Source: Cohnella sp. SGD-V74 (GTDB lineage: Bacteria; Bacillota; Bacilli; Paenibacillales; Paenibacillaceae). From it: a stretch of 64,000 nucleotides of DNA. A program made the translations under genes and the position numbers. The stretch lies in contig NZ_PVYW01000015.1 of assembly GCF_003001675.1 (NCBI RefSeq), forward strand, positions 176,379 to 240,378, read 5' to 3'. The notes under the pieces were generated by a model. The model was not told the origin of the DNA and searched no databases. It saw only the letters and a program-made list of their open reading frames with translations. Every line of letters begins with the position of its first letter. Positions within the stretch are counted from its first letter, which is position 1. Shown here piece after piece: positions 50,344 to 58,332 of this stretch.

Positions 50344-51204
50344 TTATTGCTGTGCGTTCGCTCCCGCGACGATCTCCGAGATTTCCTGCGTAATCGCGGC
50401 TTGACGAGCACGGTTGTAGTGCAGCGTCAAATCGGCGATCATCTTCGTCGCGTTCTTCGTCGCATTGCCCATTGCCGTCATCCGTGCCCCGAACTCGCTG
50501 GCTTTGCCCTCGAGTACCGCGCTGAACACGAGCGTCTCCGCATATTTAGGCAGAAGCACGTTAAGCACTTCTTCGGCGGACGGCTCGTATTCGTATTCGG
50601 CTTTCTCGCCTCCCGCGGCGATATCGCCAAGCGGAAGCAGGCGTTTAAGCGTCGGAATTTGCGTGACCGCGTTCCTGAATTCGTTGTACGCCAGGTGCAG
50701 CTCGTCGTACTTGCCTTCTTCGAAGCCTCGAACCGCTTTGGCCGCAACCTCTTTAATGTCCGAGAACTTAGGGGAATCAGACAGTCCAGTCACTTCCTCG
50801 ACGATCGGAATTCCGCGTCGCTGGAAGAAGTCGCGCCCTTTGCGGCCGATCACGAATACGGCGTACTCGTCCTTCGAGTTATGCTTCTCTTTAATCGTCA
50901 ACAGCACTTTACGCAAAATGTTGGCGTTGTAGCCTCCGGCCAGACCGCGATCCGAGGTAATTACCAGGTACGCCGTTCTCTTGATCGGACGGCTCTGGAG
51001 CATCGGATGCTTGCTGCCTCCCGAGGCGGACGCAATGCTGGATACGACTTCCTTCAGCTTATCCGTGTAAGGTCGAGCGGAGACGGCTGCTTCCTGGGCT
51101 CTTCTCAGCCGCGAAGCGGCGACCATCTCCATCGCTTTCGTAATCTGCTTCGTATTCTGCTTGCTCTTGATCGAGCGCTTGATCTCGCGCATCCCTTTAG
51201 CCAA
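50344..51204 (-). CDS. atpG: ATP synthase gamma subunit
   Basis: AtpG is the rotating central shaft. From the TTG start it has 286 residues, with the N-terminal helix GMREIKRSIKSKQNTKQITK and AMEMVAASRLRRAQE and the matching C-terminal helix ATKMIADLTLHYNRARQA. TTG is preferred because AGGTGGT is 7 nt upstream and the protein then begins (M)AKGMREIK like its relatives; an in-frame GTG four codons before has no site. Confidence 0.95.
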   Translation of the reverse strand: MAKGMREIKRSIKSKQNTKQITKAMEMVAASRLRRAQEAAVSARPYTDKLKEVVSSIASASGGSKHPMLQSRPIKRTAYLVITSDRGLAGGYNANILRKVLLTIKEKHNSKDEYAVFVIGRKGRDFFQRRGIPIVEEVTGLSDSPKFSDIKEVAAKAVRGFEEGKYDELHLAYNEFRNAVTQIPTLKRLLPLGDIAAGGEKAEYEYEPSAEEVLNVLLPKYAETLVFSAVLEGKASEFGARMTAMGNATKNATKMIADLTLHYNRARQAAITQEISEIVAGANAQQ

Positions 51205-51293
51205 TCGTTTCACCACCTTATTGCCAGGCTTGCCGACGGCAAACCCGGCTCAAGCTTATTGTTGCGATTCGAGTTCCATGTTCCGACTCTATA

Positions 51294-52808
51294 TTATGCC
51301 GATGCGTTAAAGCCCTTCTTGAACGTCGTGATTGCGTCGATCAGAGCGCTGTCGGTGTCGGCAGTCAAATCCTTCGTATCGCGGATCGACTGGAAGATTT
51401 CCGGACGATTCGCTTCCACGTAAGCAAGGAACTCCGCTTCGAAGCGGCGAACGTCCTGTACGGGAATCGTGTCCAGATGGCCTTTGGTTACGATATACAG
51501 AGATACGACTTGACGCTCGACCGGAAGCGGCTGGTTAACGCCTTGCTTCAGAATTTCGAGCGTGCGGATTCCGCGATCCAGACGCGACTTCGTCACTTTG
51601 TCGAGGTCGGAGCCGAATTGCGCGAACGCAGCCAATTCACGGTATTGCGCGAGGTCGGTTTTGAGCGTGCCCGCAACCTTCTTCATCGCTTTGATCTGAG
51701 CGGAGCTGCCTACCCGGGATACGGAAATACCGACGTTAACCGCCGGACGTTGACCGGAGTAGAACAGGTCTGCTTCAAGGAAGATTTGACCGTCGGTAAT
51801 CGAGATTACGTTGGTCGGAATATAAGCGGAGACGTCGCCCGCTTGCGTCTCGATGAACGGCAGAGCGGTCATCGAACCGCCGCCCTTCTCGTCGCTCAGC
51901 TTGGCAGCGCGCTCGAGAAGACGGGAGTGCAAGTAGAATACGTCGCCCGGATAAGCTTCACGGCCCGGAGGACGGCGAAGCAAGAGGGAAAGTTCGCGGT
52001 ATGCGGCGGCTTGCTTCGTCAGGTCATCATAGATGATCAGAACGTGCTTGCCGTTGTACATGAATTCTTCGCCCATCGATACGCCCGTATAAGGAGCGAG
52101 ATAGAGCAATGGAGCCGGTTCGGACGCGTTCGCCGTTACGACGATCGTGTATTCGAGAGCGCCATGTTTGCGCAGCGTTTCAACCAGACCGCGCACGGTC
52201 GATTGCTTCTGACCGATCGCAACGTAGATACAGATAACTCCGTTGCCCTTCTGGTTAACGATCGTATCGACCGCGATCGTCGTCTTACCCGTTTGACGGT
52301 CGCCGATGATCAATTCCCGTTGGCCGCGGCCGATCGGAATCATCGCGTCGATCGCTTTGATACCGGTCTGCATCGGCTCGTGAACGGATTTACGATCCAT
52401 AACGCCCGGAGCCGGGGATTCGATAGGACGAGTCTTCGTCGTGTTGATCGGTCCGTTGCCGTCAACCGGCTGTCCCAGAGCGTTCACGACGCGGCCGAGC
52501 AATTGCTCGCCGACCGGAACTTCCATGATGCGGCCGGTTCTCTTGACTTGGTCGCCTTCGCGGATGCCTGTGTAAGGACCCATGATGACGACACCGACGT
52601 TGTCTTCTTCCAAGTTGAGGGCCATGCCGATAACGCCGCCTTCGAACTCGAGAAGCTCTCCCGCCATACATTTTTCCAAACCGTGCACGCGCGCGATTCC
52701 GTCACCGACCTGGATGACGGTGCCGACGTCGACGACTTGAATATCGGATTGATATTGCTCGATCTGCTTCTTGATCAGAGTACTGATCTCTTCGGGCCTA
52801 ATACTCAA
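51294..52808 (-). CDS. atpA: ATP synthase alpha subunit
   Basis: This is the non-catalytic nucleotide-binding F1 subunit. From the TTG start it has 504 residues and begins SIRPEEISTLIKKQIEQYQ, which matches relatives. Walker A is GDRQTGKTTIAVDT (~169-182), and the signature PAVNVGISVSRVGSSAQ is present. AGGGGTGA is 5 nt before the TTG. Two ATG and one GTG codons further upstream extend the frame only into the spacer after atpH. Confidence 0.96.
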   Translation of the reverse strand: MSIRPEEISTLIKKQIEQYQSDIQVVDVGTVIQVGDGIARVHGLEKCMAGELLEFEGGVIGMALNLEEDNVGVVIMGPYTGIREGDQVKRTGRIMEVPVGEQLLGRVVNALGQPVDGNGPINTTKTRPIESPAPGVMDRKSVHEPMQTGIKAIDAMIPIGRGQRELIIGDRQTGKTTIAVDTIVNQKGNGVICIYVAIGQKQSTVRGLVETLRKHGALEYTIVVTANASEPAPLLYLAPYTGVSMGEEFMYNGKHVLIIYDDLTKQAAAYRELSLLLRRPPGREAYPGDVFYLHSRLLERAAKLSDEKGGGSMTALPFIETQAGDVSAYIPTNVISITDGQIFLEADLFYSGQRPAVNVGISVSRVGSSAQIKAMKKVAGTLKTDLAQYRELAAFAQFGSDLDKVTKSRLDRGIRTLEILKQGVNQPLPVERQVVSLYIVTKGHLDTIPVQDVRRFEAEFLAYVEANRPEIFQSIRDTKDLTADTDSALIDAITTFKKGFNASA

Positions 52809-52854
52809 TTCGTTCACCCCTGTCTCCATTGCTTGCAAATGGTATTGTTATTCG

Positions 52855-53403
52855 TTAGATCGCCGCGGTTTGCAGCGTTTTGTCCAGACGTTCGAGTTTG
52901 CCCTTCAGACTGCCGTCGTACAGCGTATCGCCGATGCGAACGGTCAAGCCTCCAAGCAGTTCGGGATTAACGGAATTCGTAACCCGGACGGTCTTGCCGA
53001 GCAGCGCGCCGAACTTGTCGGCCAGCCTGGCCTGCTCGTCCGCGCTGAGCGGCTTCGACGAAGTGACATGCGCGTCCGCGCGCCCGAGCGCTTCGCCCGC
53101 GACCTGCAAGTAGGCGGCAAGCACGGAAGCAAGCTCGCCCTCGCGTCCGCGTTCGATCAGCAGGTTGACCGTTCCGAGAACGATCGGAGAAGCTTCCGCT
53201 CCGAACGCTTGGATCAGAGTCTGCTTTTTCGTCTCCAGCGTAATGTTCGGGGCCGAGAGAAACGCGCGCAGTTCCGCGCTGCTTTCTACGACGTCCACGA
53301 TCAGCTTAAGCTGGCTTTCCGTTTCGGCTACGAGCCCTTTGTCGTTCGCGGCTTGGAAGAGCGCCTTCGCATAGCGTTTGGCGATTACCGAACCGCGGCT
53401 CAT
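52855..53403 (-). CDS. atpH: ATP synthase delta subunit
   Basis: AtpH caps F1 and joins it to the b-subunit stator. The 182 residues open with VIAKRYAKALFQAANDKG and have the C-terminal VTNSVNPELLGGLTVRIGDT signature. The ATG overlaps the atpF stop by 4 nt. Confidence 0.96.
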   Translation of the reverse strand: MSRGSVIAKRYAKALFQAANDKGLVAETESQLKLIVDVVESSAELRAFLSAPNITLETKKQTLIQAFGAEASPIVLGTVNLLIERGREGELASVLAAYLQVAGEALGRADAHVTSSKPLSADEQARLADKFGALLGKTVRVTNSVNPELLGGLTVRIGDTLYDGSLKGKLERLDKTLQTAAI

Positions 53404-53885
53404 GATTTATTCCCTACATTCTGCAGGTATTGTTCGACAAGCTCCTTCTGGGACTGCTCGTCGACTTGTTTCTCGATAATCTTCGAAGCGATCAATACGG
53501 ACAAGCCGCTGACTTGCGCCTTAAGGGCAGCAAGCGCCTTGTTCTTCTCGGCTTCGATTTCGCGACGCGCTTCTTCCTTGAGGCGGTCGGACTCGCTGCG
53601 GGCGGTTTGGATAATATCGTCCGCCTGTCTGGAACTCGTGATTCTCGCTTGCTCGATAATGTCGTGAGCTTCCTTGCGAGCTTGCTGAAGCGCTTGCTTC
53701 TGCTCTTCTATGAATTGATCCGCTTCCTCGCGATTTTTCTTCGCGCTGTCCATTTGCTCCAAGACCATTTGGCGTCTTTTTTCCATGATGCCGAACAACG
53801 GCTTGAACGCAAAGCGCTGCAGCAGGAAGAACAAGATCAAGAACGCGACCAACTGAACGAAAAAGTTAGACCATACGATGTTCAT
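53400..53885 (-). CDS. atpF: ATP synthase b subunit
   Basis: AtpF is the stator stalk: one N-terminal membrane helix (FFVQLVAFLILFFLLQRFAF) and a long charged coiled coil up to about residue 155, 161 residues in all. The ATG before NIVWSNF fits the family. The nearest purine-rich site (AGGAGAG) is about 12 nt upstream, and an earlier ATG is in frame but lacks any site. Confidence 0.93.
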   Translation of the reverse strand: MNIVWSNFFVQLVAFLILFFLLQRFAFKPLFGIMEKRRQMVLEQMDSAKKNREEADQFIEEQKQALQQARKEAHDIIEQARITSSRQADDIIQTARSESDRLKEEARREIEAEKNKALAALKAQVSGLSVLIASKIIEKQVDEQSQKELVEQYLQNVGNKS

Positions 53886-53949
53886 TAGGGGGATCCGCTC
53901 TCCTTTCATACGGCTTTCGTGAACTTAGTTTCGTGCCTTGCAAAACGAA

Positions 53950-53976
53950 GGCGTGGAGGCAACGGCACTCCCCGCC
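53950..53976 (-). other. hairpin in the atpE-atpF gap
   Basis: GGCG-GGAG pairs with CTCC-CGCC around a 9-nt loop with one mismatch, just downstream of the atpE stop and without a T run. Such hairpins can slow decay of the upstream mRNA, which would help the high demand for subunit c. Confidence 0.5.
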
Positions 53977-53992
53977 TTGTTCCTATTCCGTA

Positions 53993-54217
53993 CTACTCGG
54001 CTTGACCCATCAAGATGAACGCAAGAACGAGGGAGATGATCGGAAGGGCTTCGACCAGACCTACGCCGATGAACGCCGTCGTTTGCAGAGAACCGCGCAG
54101 CTCAGGCTGACGGGAGATACCTTCGATTGTTTTGCTGAAGATCATACCGTTACCGATACTCGCGCCGAACGCACCAAGACCAAAAACAATTGCCGCTGCC
54201 AACAGACCGTATACCAT
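53993..54217 (-). CDS. atpE: ATP synthase c subunit
   Basis: This is the proton-carrying ring subunit: 74 residues, two helices, with the Gly-rich LGAFGASIGNG in helix 1 and the ion-binding Glu in IGVGLVEALPIISLV of helix 2. The cytoplasmic loop is SRQPELR. Near the Glu I do not see a convincing extra set of polar Na+ ligands, which favours proton coupling. The ATG follows GAGGAGG. Confidence 0.96.
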   Translation of the reverse strand: MVYGLLAAAIVFGLGAFGASIGNGMIFSKTIEGISRQPELRGSLQTTAFIGVGLVEALPIISLVLAFILMGQAE

Positions 54218-54274
54218 TTGTAAATCCTCCTCGGGAATGTAGGGTTTATTTTAATTAGAGTGAATCCATATCGA

Positions 54275-55030
54275 TTAGTGATCTTCGTGAATACTCGCTT
54301 GGCCGATGTACACCATGGTGAGCATCGTGAAGACGAACGCCTGGATAGCGCCTACGAAAATACTGAATCCTTGCCACACCAGGAGCGCCGGAATACCGAT
54401 CCAGCCCATGCCCAGGATGATGCCGATCATAACTTCGCCCGCGTAAATGTTACCGTATAGACGAAGACCGAGCGTAAGAGGCTTGGCCGCCGTCTCGATC
54501 AGGTTGATCGGGAGGAAGAATGGCCACGGCTCGAAGTAGTGCTTCAGATAGTGCTTGCGATTATGACGGAAACCTTGGATATGCGACAGACCGATAACCG
54601 TCAGCGCCAGCGCCATCGTCATCGCGGCGTCGGCCGTAGGCGATTTCCACCAAAGCCATGCCAGATGATCGTGCGCTTCCTTGACGACCAGCTCTTGTCC
54701 GAACACGGTTTGTCCCTCATGTCCTTCCGTGACGATCCCGAACGGCAAGCCGAGCATGTTGCTCACGAAAATGTACATGATAAGCGCAAGTCCGAGCCCG
54801 GTATAGATCCGGCCTTTCTTGAAATCCGTCGCCATGCCGATAATGCTCTGAACGAATTCCACGACCCACTCCAAGAAATTCTGTAGCTTTCCTGGGTTTT
54901 CCACCGACAGGTTGCGCACGGCCAACCGCGCCAGCACAAATACGATAATGCTGGAGATGATGACCATCAGAATGGCGGAGAGATCGAATTCGATGCCGAA
55001 AATCTCGATAATGGGCACTAAATGATCCAT
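54275..55030 (-). CDS. atpB: ATP synthase a subunit
   Basis: AtpB is the membrane stator subunit holding the proton half-channels. The 251 residues carry five to six helices with the essential Arg in PLTLGLRLYGNIYAGE and the C-terminal VFTMLTMVYIGQAS. The chosen ATG directly follows the atpI stop; its GGGG-rich ribosome site lies inside atpI, so the two are coupled. A GTG five codons upstream is an alternative. Confidence 0.94.
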   Translation of the reverse strand: MDHLVPIIEIFGIEFDLSAILMVIISSIIVFVLARLAVRNLSVENPGKLQNFLEWVVEFVQSIIGMATDFKKGRIYTGLGLALIMYIFVSNMLGLPFGIVTEGHEGQTVFGQELVVKEAHDHLAWLWWKSPTADAAMTMALALTVIGLSHIQGFRHNRKHYLKHYFEPWPFFLPINLIETAAKPLTLGLRLYGNIYAGEVMIGIILGMGWIGIPALLVWQGFSIFVGAIQAFVFTMLTMVYIGQASIHEDH

Positions 55031-55031
55031 G

Positions 55032-55436
55032 TTACTGCTTTTCACCCCTTTCATCTGAGGGATGTCCATTGCGTCTGCGGATGGACGATAATCCCAATAC
55101 GAGTGTTGCCATCGGAGTGACAATTAATCCAGCTACCGTGGCGGCCGGATCGTACCCCAACGTCCTGACGGAAATGACCGCGGCGAGCAAGGCGATCGCC
55201 GCCCTGGACAAGAAGCCGAAGCCTCTCCCCCTGCGTCCTCCGACAACCAAATCGGCAATGCGGATTACCTTCCATGCGAGCTGCCATGTAAAAAGGATGC
55301 TGCCGACCGCTCCGATCAGGAAACCTCCGAAGTAGATTTCCCATTCGGGCTTGATCGCCCAGCCCAAGCAACCCAAGAACAGAAAAAAGAATGTAACGCG
55401 GCTAATCTTGCGCATAACTACCGAAATATCGTCCAT
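55032..55436 (-). CDS. atpI: ATP synthase assembly protein AtpI
   Basis: This 134-residue membrane protein has four helices (e.g. RVTFFFLFLGCLGWAI, YFGGFLIGAVGSILFTWQLA) and sits before atpB, the standard place of AtpI, which helps c-ring assembly. The ATG shares a base with the upstream stop (TAATG). Confidence 0.85.
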   Translation of the reverse strand: MDDISVVMRKISRVTFFFLFLGCLGWAIKPEWEIYFGGFLIGAVGSILFTWQLAWKVIRIADLVVGGRRGRGFGFLSRAAIALLAAVISVRTLGYDPAATVAGLIVTPMATLVLGLSSIRRRNGHPSDERGEKQ

Positions 55437-55678
55437 TATGACCCCCTGCCTCCCGCATATTTGCGGATAAGGCCGATTGCCGAACCGATTCCGGCGACGA
55501 GACCGACGATCAGACCGATGACGTAACCGCTATCGGTGCCGTTCCTCTCATCGTATACGCTGCCAAGCCACCAACCGAGACCGACCAGAACGGCAAGCTC
55601 CGCACCGATCGCCGTCACGAGTCCGGCCGCCCGCCAAGGGTTGTCGTCCTGCGGAGGGCTCTTCGGGGAATCCGCCAT
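55436..55678 (-). CDS. AtpZ/AtpI-family small membrane protein
   Basis: This is the first gene of the atp operon: 80 residues with a Pro-rich N-terminus (MADSPKSPPQDDNPW) and two helices with glycine-rich faces (GAELAVLVGLGWWLGS, GLIVGLVAGIGSAIGLI). It matches the AtpZ (AtpI-like) family thought to help Mg2+ uptake or assembly for the synthase. GAGGAG precedes the ATG. Confidence 0.8.
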   Translation of the reverse strand: MADSPKSPPQDDNPWRAAGLVTAIGAELAVLVGLGWWLGSVYDERNGTDSGYVIGLIVGLVAGIGSAIGLIRKYAGGRGS

Positions 55679-55757
55679 TTTTCGTCGCTCCTCGCTGTTT
55701 CCTCGGTAGGATGAAATCGGACCAAAGTAAGCCCTTTCCACCCAAGTTCCACGTTAT

Positions 55758-55787
55758 ATTGTAGCTTTGCGTCAAGCGGTTTGTCAA
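55758..55787 (-). promoter_or_regulatory. candidate sigma-A promoter of the atp operon
   Basis: TTGACA (-35, perfect) and TACAAT (-10) are 18 bp apart, about 80 nt upstream of the first atp gene. Confidence 0.7.
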
Positions 55788-55930
55788 TCAAACCAAATTC
55801 AAATTTTGTGTGAACGGAATGGATGAAAACCGCGTAAAATCAAGACTTTCCGGCCCCGCAAACCATACAGTTCAACTGTACGCTGTACGGCTCGCAAGGC
55901 TTTCGGGGCACGCCGGCGAATTCGCTCTTC

Positions 55931-57073
55931 CTATCGGCCGAACGGCTCCGGACGCGTCGCTCCCAGAAAGTGGTGCAAAATCGCTTCGACAATTCTTTTC
56001 GACGCCCGTCCGTCGCCATAAGGATTCGAGGCTTCGCTCATCCGCTTGTACAGCGCCGAGTCGGTCAGCAGCGCCCTCGTCCGCGCATAGACGTCCTCTT
56101 CCTCCGTGCCGACAAGCTCCAGCGTACCCGCTTCGATGCCTTCCGGACGCTCCGTCGTATCCCGCAGCACCAACGTCGGCACCCCGAACGAAGGCGCTTC
56201 CTCTTGAATGCCGCCGGAATCGGTCAGAATGAGATGCGTGTGCGCATAGAAGTTGTTCATTCCCACGATGTCCAGCGGCTCGATCAATCGAACGCGGGGA
56301 TGGTCGCCGAGAATTTCCCGGGCAGGTCCGAGAACGGCCGGATTCGGGTGCACCGGGTAGACGATCGCAACGTCTTCGAATTCGTCGGCGATCCGCTTGA
56401 CTGCGCGGAAAATTTGCCGATGAGGCTCGCCCAGCGATTCGCGGCGGTGCGCGGTCATCAGGATCAACCTCTTGCCCGAAGCCCAGTCCAGAACCGGATG
56501 GGCGAAATCCGGCTTCACCGTGTATTGGAATACGTCCGTAGCCGTATTGCCGGTGACGTAGATCGTTTCCGGATTTTTGTTTTCTTTGAGCAAGTTGCCC
56601 TCCGACCAGGAGGTCGGCGCAAAATGCAAATCCGCCAGCACGCCGGTCAGTTGGCGATTCATCTCCTCCGGGTACGGAGACAGCTTGTTCCACGTCCGCA
56701 GTCCGGCCTCCACGTGCCCGACCTTGATCTGCTGCAGGAAGGAGGCGTAACTGGCGAGGAACGTCGTCAGCGTGTCCCCGTGAACGAGCACGATGTCCGG
56801 CTTCGCTTCCTTCAGCACCGGCTCCAGCCCTTGAAGGACGCGAATCGTAACGTCGTTCAGCGTCTGGCTCGCCTGCATGACGTCCAGATCGTAATCGGGC
56901 TCGATTCCGAACACCTCAAGCACTTGATCGAGCATCTGGCGATGCTGCGCGGTCACGCACACGACCGACTCGATCTGCTCCGGATATTTCTCCAGCTCCA
57001 AAATCAGCGGCGCCATCTTGATCGCTTCCGGCCGCACGCCGAAAATCGTCATGACCTTGATTTTATTGCCCAC
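55931..57073 (-). CDS. mnaA: UDP-N-acetylglucosamine 2-epimerase (non-hydrolysing)
   Basis: MnaA interconverts UDP-GlcNAc and UDP-ManNAc, supplying ManNAc for wall-polymer linkage units and so serving TagA at 5 kb. The 380 residues have FGVRPEAIKMAPLI, VLVHGDTLTT, VGHVEAGLRTWN, LMTAHRRESLGEP, the DSGGIQEEAPSFGVP nucleotide loop and LRDTTERPEGIEAGT. The GTG start has AAGGGGAG 6 nt upstream. It lies 46 nt from the upp stop and may be co-transcribed with it. The end near 55931 faces the atp promoter region without a clear terminator. Confidence 0.94.
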   Translation of the reverse strand: MGNKIKVMTIFGVRPEAIKMAPLILELEKYPEQIESVVCVTAQHRQMLDQVLEVFGIEPDYDLDVMQASQTLNDVTIRVLQGLEPVLKEAKPDIVLVHGDTLTTFLASYASFLQQIKVGHVEAGLRTWNKLSPYPEEMNRQLTGVLADLHFAPTSWSEGNLLKENKNPETIYVTGNTATDVFQYTVKPDFAHPVLDWASGKRLILMTAHRRESLGEPHRQIFRAVKRIADEFEDVAIVYPVHPNPAVLGPAREILGDHPRVRLIEPLDIVGMNNFYAHTHLILTDSGGIQEEAPSFGVPTLVLRDTTERPEGIEAGTLELVGTEEEDVYARTRALLTDSALYKRMSEASNPYGDGRASKRIVEAILHHFLGATRPEPFGR

Positions 57074-57119
57074 TCTCTTCTCCCCTTCTGGCGGCAAAAC
57101 CATTATTCCCTTATTCTCG

Positions 57120-57749
57120 TTATTTCGTTCCGTACAGCCGGTCTCCCGCGTCGCCCAGCCCCGGAACGATGTATCCGTGCTCGTTCAGCCTCTCGTCCAG
57201 AGCTCCCAAATAAATATCGATATCCGGATGCTTCTCCTGGACCGCTTTGACGCCCTCCGGAGCGGCGATCAGGCACATCAGCTTCGTCGGACGGCATTCC
57301 CGCGCCTTCAGCATGTCGATCGCGGCGTTCGCGGAGCCTCCCGTAGCGAGCATCGGATCGATGACGATCAATTCCCGCTCCTTCACGTCGGAAGGCAGGC
57401 TGCAGTAATACTCCACCGGCTGCAGCGTATCGTGGTCGCGGTACAAGCCGATATGGCCGACCTTGGCGGACGGGATAATCTTCAACACGCCGTCGACCAT
57501 TCCGAGTCCCGCGCGCAAAATCGGGATCAATCCCATCATGCGCCCTGCGATGACTTTTCCTTCTGCGGCCTGAACCGGCGTCTCCACCCGTACGGTGGAC
57601 AGGGGAACGTCCCTCGTCAGCTCGTACGCCATCAGCATGGCCACCTCGTCCACCAGTTCCCGGAATTGCTTCGTATTTGTCATTTTGTCACGGATAAACG
57701 TGATCTTGTGCTGGATCAACGGATGATCGCAAATGACGAGTCGTCCCAT
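57120..57749 (-). CDS. upp: uracil phosphoribosyltransferase
   Basis: Upp makes UMP from uracil and PRPP in pyrimidine salvage. The 209 residues contain ILRAGLGMVDGVLKI, the PRPP loop VIDPMLATGGSANAAID, and the uracil-binding C-terminal YIVPGLGDAGDRLYGTK. AAGGGAAG precedes the ATG. glyA and ywlG lie upstream, as in B. subtilis (ywlG-glyA-upp-atp), but here a CAP/SLH gene and a small plus-strand gene are inserted between glyA and upp, and mnaA between upp and atp. Confidence 0.96.
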   Translation of the reverse strand: MGRLVICDHPLIQHKITFIRDKMTNTKQFRELVDEVAMLMAYELTRDVPLSTVRVETPVQAAEGKVIAGRMMGLIPILRAGLGMVDGVLKIIPSAKVGHIGLYRDHDTLQPVEYYCSLPSDVKERELIVIDPMLATGGSANAAIDMLKARECRPTKLMCLIAAPEGVKAVQEKHPDIDIYLGALDERLNEHGYIVPGLGDAGDRLYGTK

Positions 57750-57829
57750 TATGTTCTTCCCTTTCTCAGACGGCTCCCGCAGTCGCGCTGGGCGCTGCCG
57801 GCCGTGCTCCTATGTAGCTTGCCCCGTAC

Positions 57830-57838
57830 ATTATATCA
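57830..57838 (-). promoter_or_regulatory. extended -10 promoter of upp
   Basis: TGATATAAT gives a perfect TATAAT with the upstream TG of extended -10 promoters. No good -35 is seen. It lies ~80 nt before the upp start. Confidence 0.5.
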
Positions 57839-57962
57839 TTGTCTCCGAACGGGTGCATAACATCCTTCCTTGGTTGCGCGGATTTCGTCGAAAAATCTTT
57901 GGGCTTCACCTTCCAATAGGCGCACGCATAGCATACAGAAGAGATCTCTAGGAGGAATGCCT

Positions 57963-58259
57963 ATGCCATCCCGTTCCGCAAGCGGCAACACGGCGGAATT
58001 GTATAAAGCCGACAGCGAATGGCGCGATCAGTTGCGGAAAACCCGCGAGAAGCTCGCCGGCGTATGCGGCCAGTGCATGAACCGCCGAATCCGCGTGGAG
58101 ACGATCGACGGACATACGTACGAAGGCGTCGTCGTCGGAGCGGACAACACTTACCTGCACGTCATGACCGGTGACGCCCGCTTCTTCGGCCCTTACGCTT
58201 CCAACGCGATCCTTACGCTGGTGCTGTTCGAGCTTCTGGTGATCACTTTGCTGATCTGA
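57963..58259 (+). CDS. small LSm-like protein with a C-terminal membrane helix
   Basis: I do not recognise a named family. The 98 residues have a charged helical N-terminus (DSEWRDQLRKTREKLAG), a CGQC pair, then RIRVETIDGHTYEGVVVGAD and NTYLHV. This matches the Sm1 pattern of LSm proteins (strand, aspartate-Gly turn, tyrosine/Gly strand, then D-N). A single hydrophobic helix at the very end (ILTLVLFELLVITLLI) would anchor it. AGGAGG lies 7 nt before the chosen ATG; an ATG two codons earlier is too close. It is the only plus-strand gene between the regulator at 48 kb and the right edge, and it diverges from upp. Confidence 0.7.
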   Translation: MPSRSASGNTAELYKADSEWRDQLRKTREKLAGVCGQCMNRRIRVETIDGHTYEGVVVGADNTYLHVMTGDARFFGPYASNAILTLVLFELLVITLLI

Positions 58260-58266
58260 ACGGCGA

Positions 58267-58313
58267 ATGCCAAAGACCCTTCGGCGAGCTAACCGCCGAA
58301 GGGTCTTTGGCAT
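58267..58313. terminator. 20-bp perfect inverted repeat between convergent genes
   Basis: Arms beginning ATGCCAAAGACCC and ending GGGTCTTTGGCAT pair perfectly over 20 bp around a 7-nt loop, eight bases past the LSm-like stop. Neither side has a T run, so it is a hairpin barrier or a weak bidirectional terminator. Confidence 0.65.
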
Positions 58314-58332
58314 CTATAGCAGTCCCGCCCCG

